In this document: piece by piece, positions 1-9,789 of the stretch
Layout of the letters: every line of letters starts with the position of its first letter
Numbering within the stretch: the first letter of the stretch is position 1
NCBI RefSeq assembly: GCF_000973105.1
Contig: NC_015844.1
Span: 1,112,501 to 1,176,500 of the forward strand
DNA length: 64,000 nt
DNA from: Zobellia galactanivorans
Lineage (GTDB): Bacteria > Bacteroidota > Bacteroidia > Flavobacteriales > Flavobacteriaceae
Direction: 5' to 3'
Position numbers and translations under genes: made by a program
Notes under the pieces: model-generated
What the model was told of the DNA's origin: nothing
Database searches by the model: none
The model's input: only the letters and a program-made list of their open reading frames with translations

Positions 1-195
1 AGATGTTTCAGTTCACCGGGTTTGCCTCCTTGCGGATAACATGTCTTCAACATGCTGGGTTGCCCCATTCGGATACCTGCGGATCATATCGTATGTGCCG
101 ATCCCCGCAGCTTTTCGCAGCTTATCGCGTCCTTCATCGCCTCTGAGAGCCTAGGCATTCCCCATACGCCCTTATCTAGCTTGTCGCCAGACCTT
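1..195 (-). rRNA. rrl: 23S ribosomal RNA, 5' end (partial)
   Basis: The reverse complement contains the conserved beginning of 23S rRNA, including the stretch around GGTGAACTGAAACATCT and the early GGCGTATGGGGAATGCCT helix. The gene runs off the left edge, so only about the first 195 bases are present. It follows 16S, tRNA-Ile and tRNA-Ala in the usual operon order. The exact mature 5' end is estimated. Confidence 0.93.
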
Positions 196-391
196 TTGTT
201 CTATTCGTATTCGTACTCTTTACTTAAAAAATTCGTGTTTTCTTTTTCTTCAGTACATATATCCCTAAAGATATACGTCCTGTCCCAATATGTCAATGAA
301 CTTGTGGCGAGTCGCCCTCGGACAATTAAAAATCGTCTTTAAGGCTCCTCATGCAATACCTCGCGATAATTCAATATCACTTCGCATTACC

Positions 392-468
392 TGGTGGAGA
401 ATATCGGAGTCGAACCGATGACCTCCTGCGTGCAAGGCAGGCGCTCTAGCCAGCTGAGCTAATCCCCC
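392..468 (-). tRNA. tRNA-Ala (anticodon TGC)
   Basis: The reverse strand folds as a 77-nt tRNA with CCA encoded. It has acceptor GGGGGAT paired to ATTCTCC (with G-U pairs), anticodon arm CTGCC-TTGCACG-CAG with TGC, and a GGTTCGACTCC T-arm. It lies in the 16S-23S spacer, where tRNA-Ala usually sits. Confidence 0.97.
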
Positions 469-590
469 ATATACTAGTAGTTAGTACATAGTAGTTAGTA
501 GTCAGTGCCTCCAACTACTACTCAACTTCTAGAATTTCCTTCAATATTTATTCTCAATGAACGTGCACACCTATCTAAAGATGCTCCTTG

Positions 591-664
591 TAGTCCCAGG
601 CAGACTCGAACTGCCGACCTCTACATTATCAGTGTAGCGCTCTAACCAGCTGAGCTATGGGACT
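591..664 (-). tRNA. tRNA-Ile (anticodon GAT)
   Basis: The reverse strand gives a 74-nt tRNA. The seven-base acceptor stem AGTCCCA/TGGGACT is perfect, the anticodon arm is CTACA-CTGATAA-TGTAG (GAT, Ile), and the T-loop is GTTCGAGTC. CCA is not encoded (the bases after the discriminator are CAA), unlike the neighbouring tRNA-Ala, so it must be added after transcription. Confidence 0.97.
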
Positions 665-805
665 GTCCCTACCACTCTTAGTACTTCGTACCAAAAGAAG
701 TATTCTATTATTATTAATGTGGAGACTTTCTTTTTTGACCTACAGTTTAGATTATATTTAGAACGAGGCGTCGGGACCTTTTTAAATTCCTCGGGCCGAA
801 GCTCT

Positions 806-2331
<1,526 letters not shown>

Positions 2332-2563
2332 TGTTTCATTATATATTATAAGTCTATCAACCTAAGGTCTTCCCGGCCCCGACTCTCATCCTAAAATAAA
2401 AATCTTGTCTGTATGTTATTTTTCGTAATTCTTAGCGGAACTGAAGGTTTCCCTTTTTGTCCCTATTACGCTGTCTCCACAATATGTCAAATGAACTTCT
2501 ATATTCCTCCCCGGTCTCCCGGTGACACCCGATAAACATTGTTACTGTTTGTCTAAGCGGCTG

Positions 2564-2593
2564 CAAATATACAACTGTTTTTTTAACCGGCAA
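2564..2593 (-). promoter_or_regulatory. rRNA operon promoter, proximal
   Basis: On the minus strand TTG (2593-2591) is followed after 19 bp by TATATTTG (2571-2564), an exact match to the flavobacterial TTG-N17-23-TAnnTTTG promoter. It lies about 230 bp before 16S and is embedded in A/T tracts that could act as an UP element. Confidence 0.75.
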
Positions 2594-2712
2594 CTTTTTT
2601 TGAAAAAAATTTAAATCTTTTTTTCGGCCGTAAAAAACAATATTTCAAAAGGAACGTTTACTCTTTGTTTACCCTCGCTTAACAAACATCTTCATACCTG
2701 TTTTGCGGGCTG

Positions 2713-2741
2713 CAAATGTAAGACCCTTTTTTAATTCTCAA
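2713..2741 (-). promoter_or_regulatory. rRNA operon promoter, distal
   Basis: A second exact match on the minus strand: TTG (2741-2739), 18 bp, TACATTTG (2720-2713). Both promoters continue into a very similar sequence (TTTGCAGCC then TTTGCAGCCG), as expected for duplicated rrn promoters. Confidence 0.7.
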
Positions 2742-3071
2742 AGAGTTTTTTGGAAAAAATTTCATTTTTTTTTGCCCTCATTTTGCACCTGCTTGATAAT
2801 GAAGCCAAAAGCATCTGAATCATTTTTGCTTTTTTTAAACCTTACCCAGGCCAAGCCTGCAATTTTCACTATTAACCCTTTCTTAACCTTGGTCGACCTA
2901 GAGCTCAATTTCGTCTATCCAACCGGAAATTTATCTCCACCCTACATAAAAAAGCATGTCGATAGGGTAAAAAAAATATACAGTCGGGCTAAATCTTTAT
3001 TCCTTTAAATAGAATTTTGATGGAGTATGGGAATCCTTCCCCATAAATACCCCTCCTAAGAAACTACATTT
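2742..3071. other. AT-rich gap upstream of the rRNA promoters
   Basis: About 330 bp between the distal rRNA promoter and the stop codon of the porin gene. It contains long T and A runs directly upstream of the promoter. I see no convincing gene; the open frames here have no recognisable protein character. Confidence 0.5.
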
Positions 3072-5072
3072 TTATGAAAAGAAATTCCAAACCAAACCAA
3101 AACGGATCACAAAATCGCGATATGGGTAGTTGGGTGCGGAGTAATAATTCGGTTCACTACTGAACAAGGTATTGAAGTGTTCCGCCTTTAAATAGATCCG
3201 GGTCTGCTGTATCTTGGCGTTGATGAAGAAGTCCAACATAGGGAAGCTTCCCAACTTCTGGTCATTCTGAAGATAGAACTCCCCTAGGAGCGAATTATAG
3301 GCGTCCATGTTATATTCCGAAAAATACTTAAGGGTAATCCCCGTCTGCATAAACATGGCCTTCTTAAAGACCTCTGAGGAAAAATACAGGGTGTTTCTTG
3401 TAACGAGCTCTGGAACGTTCAATACTTGATTGGCCTGCGATACGTTTTGGTACATGACCGTATTGTTCAAGGCAAAGCCCCCTAACTTGAATTCCTTGGC
3501 GTATTTGATCTTGGTATGGTTGAGTACGTTGTTTTCCTGTAACGGACGGATCGTGGCATTCTCCATGCCCTCCTCTATGGCTTGCAAAGGGTCTTGCCCA
3601 AAATAGGTATAGTTGTCTACCGTTTCATAGCTCATGGAAAGATGGCCCCATATTTGGGATTCAAAATCAAAACGCAGACCGTAGACCTGTTCCTTCTCAA
3701 AATTAGAGAGGTTCGACCAGTTGTAATTTTCGTAATCGCTTTGATAGAGCAAGAAATTAAAGTTGGGCATCTTCGACGAGCCATATGCAGATACCGCCAG
3801 CTTATGCTTGTCGTTAAGCTTATACGATGCAGATGCATTCATTTGATTACCGCCCAAGTCACCCGTTAGATTGTATTTTGCCATGGCCTTGAGCTGAAAA
3901 CCCTTGATACGTTTTTCATACTCGGCCCCAATAGCAATCTCTTCACCCTTTAAACGGCTCGGTATCTCAACTCCGTTGCCATCGATTAAAATGCTATTGA
4001 AAAAATAATTGTAATTATATAGTGATACATTCCCTTGAAGCCTACCAAGGGTGGCATTGTAAAACTCGGCATTGACCTGGTTGTACATGGTCTTTAAACT
4101 GGCCCTGTCTTCTATGGATGAGATAAAGTTGTTTCCGTAGTACGCATTCGCCGAGGTTTGGTTAAAGGCGTAATACTTGGTTTCATAATTGAACTGATGG
4201 CCAATGCCCAAGGAGGTCTTCTCTTGGCTACTCGAATCCTTTTCCTTTCGAATCAGTTTATATAGATGGTCTAAATAGTAGCGTTTGCCCAGTATCTTAC
4301 TATTGGCATCACTAAAACGGACATCAATTTTGACACGGTTGCTAAATTCCGAATCGCCCGATTCAAACTGGCCTTCTTCATCTACCAGCCCCCCGTTTTC
4401 TATATTCTCTATATCTTGGGCCGCTATATGGGCCCGAAGGCTGTATCGGCCATTTTCGGTAACATAATTGGTCGTCGTCCTAAAATTACCCGATTCCGAT
4501 TGGTTGTACTGGTACTTGCCCAAAGACCGGAAACCTTTATAGGCAATTGAAAAATTCAGCCGTCTTGACGTATTGAACGCCAAACTGGCATCTAGCAATT
4601 GACCTTGCTCAAAAGTGGTCTTAAAGAACAAGTCCGACATGGGCGTTGCCACATTGTAGTACTTTATATCTTCCTTTTCGAAATAGTTACTATGAAGCGC
4701 AATGGCCCCCATTTCAGGATATAGGTTATTCGACTTGAAATCGACCCCTAGTTTGTTGTAAGGCTTCCCGACATTTGAAAAAGGCATCAACTCAAAATCG
4801 TCCTTTCTTAAATAATTGTACTTGTACTCCTTTTGTATGGTAAGCGTGGTATCTAAAAACGTGGTGTCCCTGGCATAAGAAATAATCTTATAATCCCTTA
4901 TGGTGACCTCTTCGGGTTCGGGTTCTTTCTCTTTTTCCTTAGGCCCGAGCCTTCTCGGCATACGGCGCATGGCCGTAGTATCTACCTCTTTTCGGGGAGG
5001 GATGGAATCTTCTTGGGCGAAGACCTGTACACATGACAACTGAATTAAGAAAATGAGGAAAAAATATTTCAT
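3072..5072 (-). CDS. Putative porin (Porin_10-like outer-membrane beta-barrel)
   Basis: A 666-residue protein with a cleavable signal peptide (residues 1-19, ending VQVFAQ), then a charged Pro/Glu/Lys-rich linker at about 25-60 (KEKEKEPEPEE). The rest is a long series of alternating aromatic/polar beta strands ending in WNFFS, an aromatic terminus typical of BAM-inserted barrels. The family is known in Bacteroidota as 'putative porin'; its substrate is unknown. It is monocistronic, reads toward the rRNA operon and has a divergent neighbour, rnhB. The ATG at 5072 places the signal peptide at the very N terminus. No clear TAnnTTTG promoter was found. Confidence 0.8.
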   Translation of the reverse strand: MKYFFLIFLIQLSCVQVFAQEDSIPPRKEVDTTAMRRMPRRLGPKEKEKEPEPEEVTIRDYKIISYARDTTFLDTTLTIQKEYKYNYLRKDDFELMPFSNVGKPYNKLGVDFKSNNLYPEMGAIALHSNYFEKEDIKYYNVATPMSDLFFKTTFEQGQLLDASLAFNTSRRLNFSIAYKGFRSLGKYQYNQSESGNFRTTTNYVTENGRYSLRAHIAAQDIENIENGGLVDEEGQFESGDSEFSNRVKIDVRFSDANSKILGKRYYLDHLYKLIRKEKDSSSQEKTSLGIGHQFNYETKYYAFNQTSANAYYGNNFISSIEDRASLKTMYNQVNAEFYNATLGRLQGNVSLYNYNYFFNSILIDGNGVEIPSRLKGEEIAIGAEYEKRIKGFQLKAMAKYNLTGDLGGNQMNASASYKLNDKHKLAVSAYGSSKMPNFNFLLYQSDYENYNWSNLSNFEKEQVYGLRFDFESQIWGHLSMSYETVDNYTYFGQDPLQAIEEGMENATIRPLQENNVLNHTKIKYAKEFKLGGFALNNTVMYQNVSQANQVLNVPELVTRNTLYFSSEVFKKAMFMQTGITLKYFSEYNMDAYNSLLGEFYLQNDQKLGSFPMLDFFINAKIQQTRIYLKAEHFNTLFSSEPNYYSAPNYPYRDFVIRFGLVWNFFS

Positions 5073-5321
5073 TGAAGTTAATTACAGCGGTAAAGTTAAT
5101 TTTTTTAGTTCGTAATTAAATGTGAAAATTTAAATATGCCATAATAGCCGGGTCTTTCCCGCAAAAACGATCGCCACCTTCCCTTTATAAGACCGCCATG
5201 GCCTTGGCCCGATTTTCCACAACTAGGAAACGCCCCCATTAAATGTCCGCCCCCCTTTTTGCCATTTCAAAGTATTTGACGATATTTCGAAAATAAGTTG
5301 ATCTACAACAAGAAGCAAACC

Positions 5322-5927
5322 ATGTTAAAGCCTTACCACCACACCCCAATCAAGGAAGCGGGAACCGACGAAGCCGGAAGGGGATGCTTGGCCGGACCCG
5401 TAACCGCAGCGGCCGTAATCTTGCAAAAGGGGTTCAAAAACGAGATTTTGACCGACTCAAAGCAACTCTCACATACAAAACGCGATCTGCTTAGACCTAT
5501 TATTGAGTCGGATTGCGCGGCCTATGCGGTGTCACATGTGTTTCCCGATGAAATAGACGATATCAATATTTTGAACGCTTCGATTTTGGCCATGCACAAG
5601 GCCCTTTCCCAATTAAAAACCGTTCCAAGGTTCATAGTGGTCGACGGCAACAGGTTCAAACCTTTTCAAGACATCCCCCATGAGTGTATTATAAAAGGGG
5701 ATGGAAAATACCTGAACATTGCCGCTGCATCGGTCTTGGCAAAAACCTACCGAGATGCCTATATGGAAGAACTCCATAAAGAATACCCGGTTTACAATTG
5801 GAAAAAGAACAAGGGCTACCCCACAAAAGAACACCGTGAGGCCATTCGCAAATACGGCATTACCAAATACCACCGTAAAAGCTTCAGATTACTTCCCGAC
5901 CAGTTAGAGCTAGGGCTAAAGCTCTAG
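5322..5927 (+). CDS. rnhB: Ribonuclease HII
   Basis: A 201-residue enzyme that cleaves the RNA strand of RNA-DNA hybrids and removes single ribonucleotides from DNA. The N terminus has the [14 protein letters not shown] motif carrying the first two catalytic acids; a further acid lies in VVDGN. The conserved [21 protein letters not shown] segment marks RNase HII rather than HI. A TTG eight codons upstream is also in frame, but the ATG at 5322 gives the usual family length and N terminus. It stands alone between the divergent porin and the OmpA-like gene. Confidence 0.96.
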   Translation: MLKPYHHTPIKEAGTDEAGRGCLAGPVTAAAVILQKGFKNEILTDSKQLSHTKRDLLRPIIESDCAAYAVSHVFPDEIDDINILNASILAMHKALSQLKTVPRFIVVDGNRFKPFQDIPHECIIKGDGKYLNIAAASVLAKTYRDAYMEELHKEYPVYNWKKNKGYPTKEHREAIRKYGITKYHRKSFRLLPDQLELGLKL

Positions 5928-6027
5928 TTCTGTTTTTCTTACATGTAGGAATAACACATTTTTGACCATTCATATACTATTTGCTACCATCTATACACTA
6001 TTTCTGCCCCAGAAATACAAGCTTCTA

Positions 6028-6056
6028 TTGTCAAAATGTGATTTCCTTTAGTTTTG
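6028..6056 (+). promoter_or_regulatory. Housekeeping-type promoter before the OmpA-like gene
   Basis: TTG (6028-6030), 18 bp, TAGTTTTG (6049-6056) fits the flavobacterial vegetative consensus. It ends 2 bp before the GTTAACC element, so this gene may have two overlapping promoters, which could explain why its leader is longer (70 bp) than those of the other GTTAACC units. Confidence 0.55.
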
Positions 6057-6058
6057 GT

Positions 6059-6086
6059 GTTAACCTTTTTAGGTGTTTCCCATAAA
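6059..6086 (+). promoter_or_regulatory. GTTAACC-N15-CATAAA element (ECF-type promoter candidate)
   Basis: GTTAACC at 6059-6065, 15 bp, CATAAA at 6081-6086. The same bipartite element precedes eight further units between 14.0 and 21.5 kb. Box content and 15-bp spacing resemble ECF sigma promoters. Confidence 0.65.
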
Positions 6087-6155
6087 TGAAAGAGAAACAC
6101 AAAGGCAAATGATTCATGCCTTAACGGATAATACTATTATCAAATACCGATTGAC

Positions 6156-7499
6156 ATGAAAAAACGAACACATCTGGCAAAACTGGCAATGGTTTTTCTG
6201 GGGCTTTTTTTTGTAAGCCATACAAGTAGCGCGCAAATTCTAAGAAAACTTGGGAAGGCCGCTGAGCGGGCCGCGGAAAGAACCGTTGAAAGACGTGTAG
6301 AAAAAGAAACCTCTGAAAAAACCGATCAAGCCCTTGATAGTATTTTTGAACCAGGGGAAAGCAAAAAGAAGACGAAGAAAAAGTCCGGTTCAAAAAAAGA
6401 CAACACCTCAACCAATAAGGCGCCTACCGAAACCAGCGGTACTAGCGGAAACTCCGCTTCCACCGTTCCGAAAAACGCTTCGCCGACCATGGCCATATAT
6501 AGCAAGTTCGATTTTGTTCCCGGAGACACTCCCCTCTTTTTCGATGATTTTTCAAATGAATTTGTGGGCGATTTTCCCTCGCGATGGAATACGAACGGAA
6601 GTGGAGAACTGGTTACCGTAGAAGGTGAAAACAGCAAATGGCTAAAACTTCTGCCAGGTTTCACCACTGCGTACATTCCCGATATAAGCCCGTTACCCGA
6701 CGAATTCACCCTAGAATTTGACGTCATTGCACTAGGACTCGACAAAAAAACCTCGTCACAGGCGTACTTCGGCATTGTTATAGAAGACAACAATACCTTT
6801 AAAAAAGGAGCGAACATGGGCATGGTGGAATATTCCCTTTGCCAATTTATAGACCCAGGGATAACCGTAGAAAACAAGGTCGCTTCAAAAAGGGTCATTC
6901 GAAACATCGTAAAAGCCGATATACGCCAGGTTGTGAACAACAAACACCACATATCGGTAGCCATCAACAAAGAGCGTTTTCGATTTTGGATAAACGAGAA
7001 CAAATATATTGACGTACCTCGGCTACTCCCATCCAATGTACAGATGCAGGGAATAAAATTTATGCTTCGCGGAACGGATACCAATAAAGAATCTATACTA
7101 ATAAGTAATATAAAGGTAGCCAAAGGAGGTGTTGACTTACGAAGGAAACTATTGGCCGATGGAAAAATATCGACCAACGGCATTCTGTTCAACAGCGGCT
7201 CGGCCGAGATACAACCCCAGTCGATGGGCATTATACGGCAGATATATCAGGTACTGCAACAAGACTCTTCCATCAACCTCAAGATCGTAGGCCATACGGA
7301 CGCCGATGGAGATGACAAGAAAAACCTTCAACTCTCAAAGCAAAGGGCCGAAGCCGTAAAAAATGCACTCGTATCTATATATGATGTATCTTCCAGTAGA
7401 CTATCTACCGACGGCAAAGGAGAATCTGAACCTGTTGGAGACAACTCAAGCCCCGACGGCAAATCTATGAACCGACGTGTAGAATTCATTAAACTATAA
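6156..7499 (+). CDS. Secreted OmpA-family protein with central jelly-roll-like domain
   Basis: A 447-residue exported protein. A signal peptide (about 1-26, SHTSSAQ) is followed by a highly charged helix and Lys/Ser/Thr-rich linker (30-105). The central region, about 110-330, begins FFDDFSNEF and resembles a laminin-G/jelly-roll fold. The C terminus, about 345-447, is an OmpA domain with ILFNSGSAEIQPQS, VGHTDADGDDKKNLQLSKQR and NRRVEF, which normally binds peptidoglycan. It lacks an outer-membrane barrel, so it may link the wall to another surface component. It starts the row 6156-9609, with gaps of 12 and 34 bp and no terminator until 9629, so the three genes are probably co-transcribed. It has both a vegetative-type promoter and the GTTAACC element. 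Confidence 0.82.
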   Translation: MKKRTHLAKLAMVFLGLFFVSHTSSAQILRKLGKAAERAAERTVERRVEKETSEKTDQALDSIFEPGESKKKTKKKSGSKKDNTSTNKAPTETSGTSGNSASTVPKNASPTMAIYSKFDFVPGDTPLFFDDFSNEFVGDFPSRWNTNGSGELVTVEGENSKWLKLLPGFTTAYIPDISPLPDEFTLEFDVIALGLDKKTSSQAYFGIVIEDNNTFKKGANMGMVEYSLCQFIDPGITVENKVASKRVIRNIVKADIRQVVNNKHHISVAINKERFRFWINENKYIDVPRLLPSNVQMQGIKFMLRGTDTNKESILISNIKVAKGGVDLRRKLLADGKISTNGILFNSGSAEIQPQSMGIIRQIYQVLQQDSSINLKIVGHTDADGDDKKNLQLSKQRAEAVKNALVSIYDVSSSRLSTDGKGESEPVGDNSSPDGKSMNRRVEFIKL

Positions 7500-7511
7500 A
7501 TAACACACCTT

Positions 7512-8210
7512 ATGAAGACCGCTTTATTAACAACCGTATTCTGCCTTATCGTGACCACCGTCACTTTTGCCCAAGACAGCTGTAGTAAATTTTACCCTCT
7601 GGAAGAAGGGAGTTCGTTTGAATATACAAATTATGACAAAAAAGAAAAGGTAGAGGGCTCAGTGCACTACACCATTACCGAGGTCCGCTCCGAAGGCGCT
7701 GCTTCCGTAGCCACTTTTGATATGAAGTACAAGGATAAAAAAGGAAAGGACCTATTTGAATCAAATTACTCCTTCAGCTGTGAGAACGGCCTGGTCACCA
7801 TTGACTACAAATCACTTTTCCCCTCGCAAATGATGCAGCAATACACGGAAATGGGGTTGGAGATGGACATCTCGGGAACCGATATCGAACTCCCCAACGA
7901 CCTGAGTGTAGGCCAACAATTGGCCGATGCCAATGTTACGGTGGCCATGAGTATGAGCGGCATAAACATGAACGTTTCGGTCGACCAGACGAATAGAAAA
8001 GTAGAAAAAAGGGAAAACGTGACTACGCCTGCCGGTACTTTTGACTGTTATTTGATTACGGAAAACCACATGACCAAGACCATGGGCGCGACCATTGAAA
8101 CCTCAACAAAGCTGTGGCTGGCGGAAGGCATAGGCATGGTAAGACAAGAAGCGTACAAAAAGAATGGCACCTTAATGAGCCGAACCGAGCTTACCCGATT
8201 TACTAAATAA
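7512..8210 (+). CDS. Secreted TapB/DUF3108-like protein
   Basis: A 232-residue protein with a signal peptide (cleavage near VTFAQ, residue 20). The mature part, beginning CSKFYPLEEGSSFEY, and the later TPAGTFDCYLITE and KLWLAEGIGMVRQEAY segments are typical of the TapB/DUF3108-like beta-rich family seen in Bacteroidota. The biochemical role is unknown. It follows the OmpA-like gene by 12 bp and precedes the S8 protease by 34 bp, so it is likely in the same operon and presumably periplasmic or surface exposed. Confidence 0.72.
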   Translation: MKTALLTTVFCLIVTTVTFAQDSCSKFYPLEEGSSFEYTNYDKKEKVEGSVHYTITEVRSEGAASVATFDMKYKDKKGKDLFESNYSFSCENGLVTIDYKSLFPSQMMQQYTEMGLEMDISGTDIELPNDLSVGQQLADANVTVAMSMSGINMNVSVDQTNRKVEKRENVTTPAGTFDCYLITENHMTKTMGATIETSTKLWLAEGIGMVRQEAYKKNGTLMSRTELTRFTK

Positions 8211-8244
8211 TACAAGCAAAAAACGCTTACTAAATTTATAACCG

Positions 8245-9609
8245 ATGAAAACCAAAATACTCCTTCTTCTGTCACTCCTGTTTATTGTAAGCTCTTGTGA
8301 CGAAGATGCCACCGAAGGCCTTGTAATCGATCCTGACGATATAATTGACAACGAAAACATCATAGTGGTAGACGAAGGGGCGGATAGCGGAAACCCCAAG
8401 ATTTTTATTTCGCCCAATGAAGTAATCGTCAAATACGACCCAGGGGTTTCACAAGACTCGGTAAGGAAAGACTTCCCCTTGCTCAATTATAAAAAATGCG
8501 ACTGCGGGGATACCAATATTGAATTGTGGGTTTTTGACCCCGGCATCGATGAACTTGAAATTGAAGGTGTTGTCCAGAGGCTTTCAAGACGCAGCGGGAC
8601 ACGGGGCGAACGCTCCTTCGACATTCAACTTACACCCGTCGGACCATTTCCCCAGCCCGGACAGGATGTATTAGCCGATACAGTAGGCCTAGTCGGCCCT
8701 GCTTCCAGTCTTTCAGTTAACATTGCGGTCATCGATACCGGACTCGATTTTAAAAGATACCTGAACACCGAAAGCCCGGAGAAATTTTTGTTTCCCAGCG
8801 GCTACTATAGCTACTGCTACGATACGGGTACCGGTTGGAATTTTACAGGTGAAGGAGACCCCAACTTTGTAGATGATAACGGGCATGGCACCTACGTAAC
8901 CAAAATCATGACCGACGAACTCGACAAGAAAGGCGTCGACTATCAAATTCTACCTTTAAAGGTTTTCGACGCAAGTGGAAGGGGATCGTATTGGGACGTG
9001 CTTTGCTCCTTGGCCTATGTAAAGGACATCAACCATTTTCGTAAGGTAATCGATATCGTAAATGCCAGTTTTGGCGGCGGGCTGCCACGTGAATTTTTTG
9101 ACGAGCCGGAAGCCGGGGAAACCGAAAACATCTTTACCGAGATGCTGGAAGCCCTTAATGATCAAGGCACATTGGTCATTACCTCGGCCGGAAACAAAGG
9201 TGAAGACAACGATACCGGCGTCGAAGGGGATTTCCTGTCCTCTTTTCGGTCTCCCAACATAATCTCGGTTGGCGGTTACGAGTACGATACGATCAATCCT
9301 GCTGCACGGCCCATCACACTTCACCGCCTCTCAAATTATGGAAGCGACGGAAGCGTCGATATCGCATTGGCCTTCAACAACTATGAGATCATCTACGATA
9401 CCAGCGATTCACTCCGAAAACAAAGGGTAACCCTACATGGCACTTCGTATGCCGCGGGCGCCTTGTCGGGAAAGGCCGGCACCCTAATCGACAGCCTAGG
9501 CAATCTTTCTATCGAAGATCTGAAAACCCATATCTTCAACTTAACGGAACACGCGCCCCAGCTCGACGGCAAAATAGTCGATGGAAGGGCCCTTATCCGG
9601 GAAGAATAA
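8245..9609 (+). CDS. S8 family (subtilisin-like) lipoprotein protease
   Basis: A 454-residue protein with a lipobox (LFIVSSC, Cys about 18), so membrane anchored after export. An N-terminal region (about 50-110, with NEVIVKYDPG) looks like a prodomain. The catalytic triad is visible: Asp164 in VIDTGLD, His214 in NGHGTYV and Ser401 in HGTSYAAG, with oxyanion Asn317 in TSAGNKGE. All active residues are present, so it should be an active serine protease of the cell envelope. A strong terminator follows directly. Its position next to a CHAT protease and an ECF/anti-sigma pair suggests a role in signalling or processing, which is inference. Confidence 0.9.
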   Translation: MKTKILLLLSLLFIVSSCDEDATEGLVIDPDDIIDNENIIVVDEGADSGNPKIFISPNEVIVKYDPGVSQDSVRKDFPLLNYKKCDCGDTNIELWVFDPGIDELEIEGVVQRLSRRSGTRGERSFDIQLTPVGPFPQPGQDVLADTVGLVGPASSLSVNIAVIDTGLDFKRYLNTESPEKFLFPSGYYSYCYDTGTGWNFTGEGDPNFVDDNGHGTYVTKIMTDELDKKGVDYQILPLKVFDASGRGSYWDVLCSLAYVKDINHFRKVIDIVNASFGGGLPREFFDEPEAGETENIFTEMLEALNDQGTLVITSAGNKGEDNDTGVEGDFLSSFRSPNIISVGGYEYDTINPAARPITLHRLSNYGSDGSVDIALAFNNYEIIYDTSDSLRKQRVTLHGTSYAAGALSGKAGTLIDSLGNLSIEDLKTHIFNLTEHAPQLDGKIVDGRALIREE

Positions 9610-9628
9610 GGTAAACCACCCTAGAGGG

Positions 9629-9665
9629 GAAACCGCCCATGGCCATCCATGGGCGGTTTTTTTTT
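9629..9665 (+). terminator. Rho-independent terminator after the S8 protease gene
   Basis: AAACCGCCCATGG and CCATGGGCGGTTT form a perfect 13-bp stem with a 3-base loop, followed by a run of T. It separates the 6156-9609 operon from the TPR-CHAT gene. Confidence 0.93.
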
Positions 9666-9789
9666 ACGCCGCAGGTACTTTAAGAAACTGCGATATACCA
9701 TCAAATTTCTTGCTATATTTAAGACCCCGTATTTGACCAACAAATTCCCAAACCCGCTGATCGATATGCCCTTAACCCGAATACCCTCT

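Noticed and set aside
2703-3008. 101-codon open frame upstream of 16S
   Set aside because: It overlaps the rRNA promoter on the other strand and encodes a low-complexity Phe-rich sequence with no family character.
5298-5321. TTG start adding eight residues to ribonuclease HII
   Set aside because: ATG 5322 gives the family N terminus; the added residues are not typical.
6326-7231. Long frame opposite the OmpA-like gene
   Set aside because: Antisense shadow rich in Ser/Phe/Leu; the plus strand has a signal peptide and OmpA motifs.
9649-9789. Longer N terminus for the TPR-CHAT protein starting at ATG 9649
   Set aside because: That ATG lies within the 3' arm of the strong terminator hairpin (9629-9665), and the extra residues hide the signal peptide that begins at 9790.
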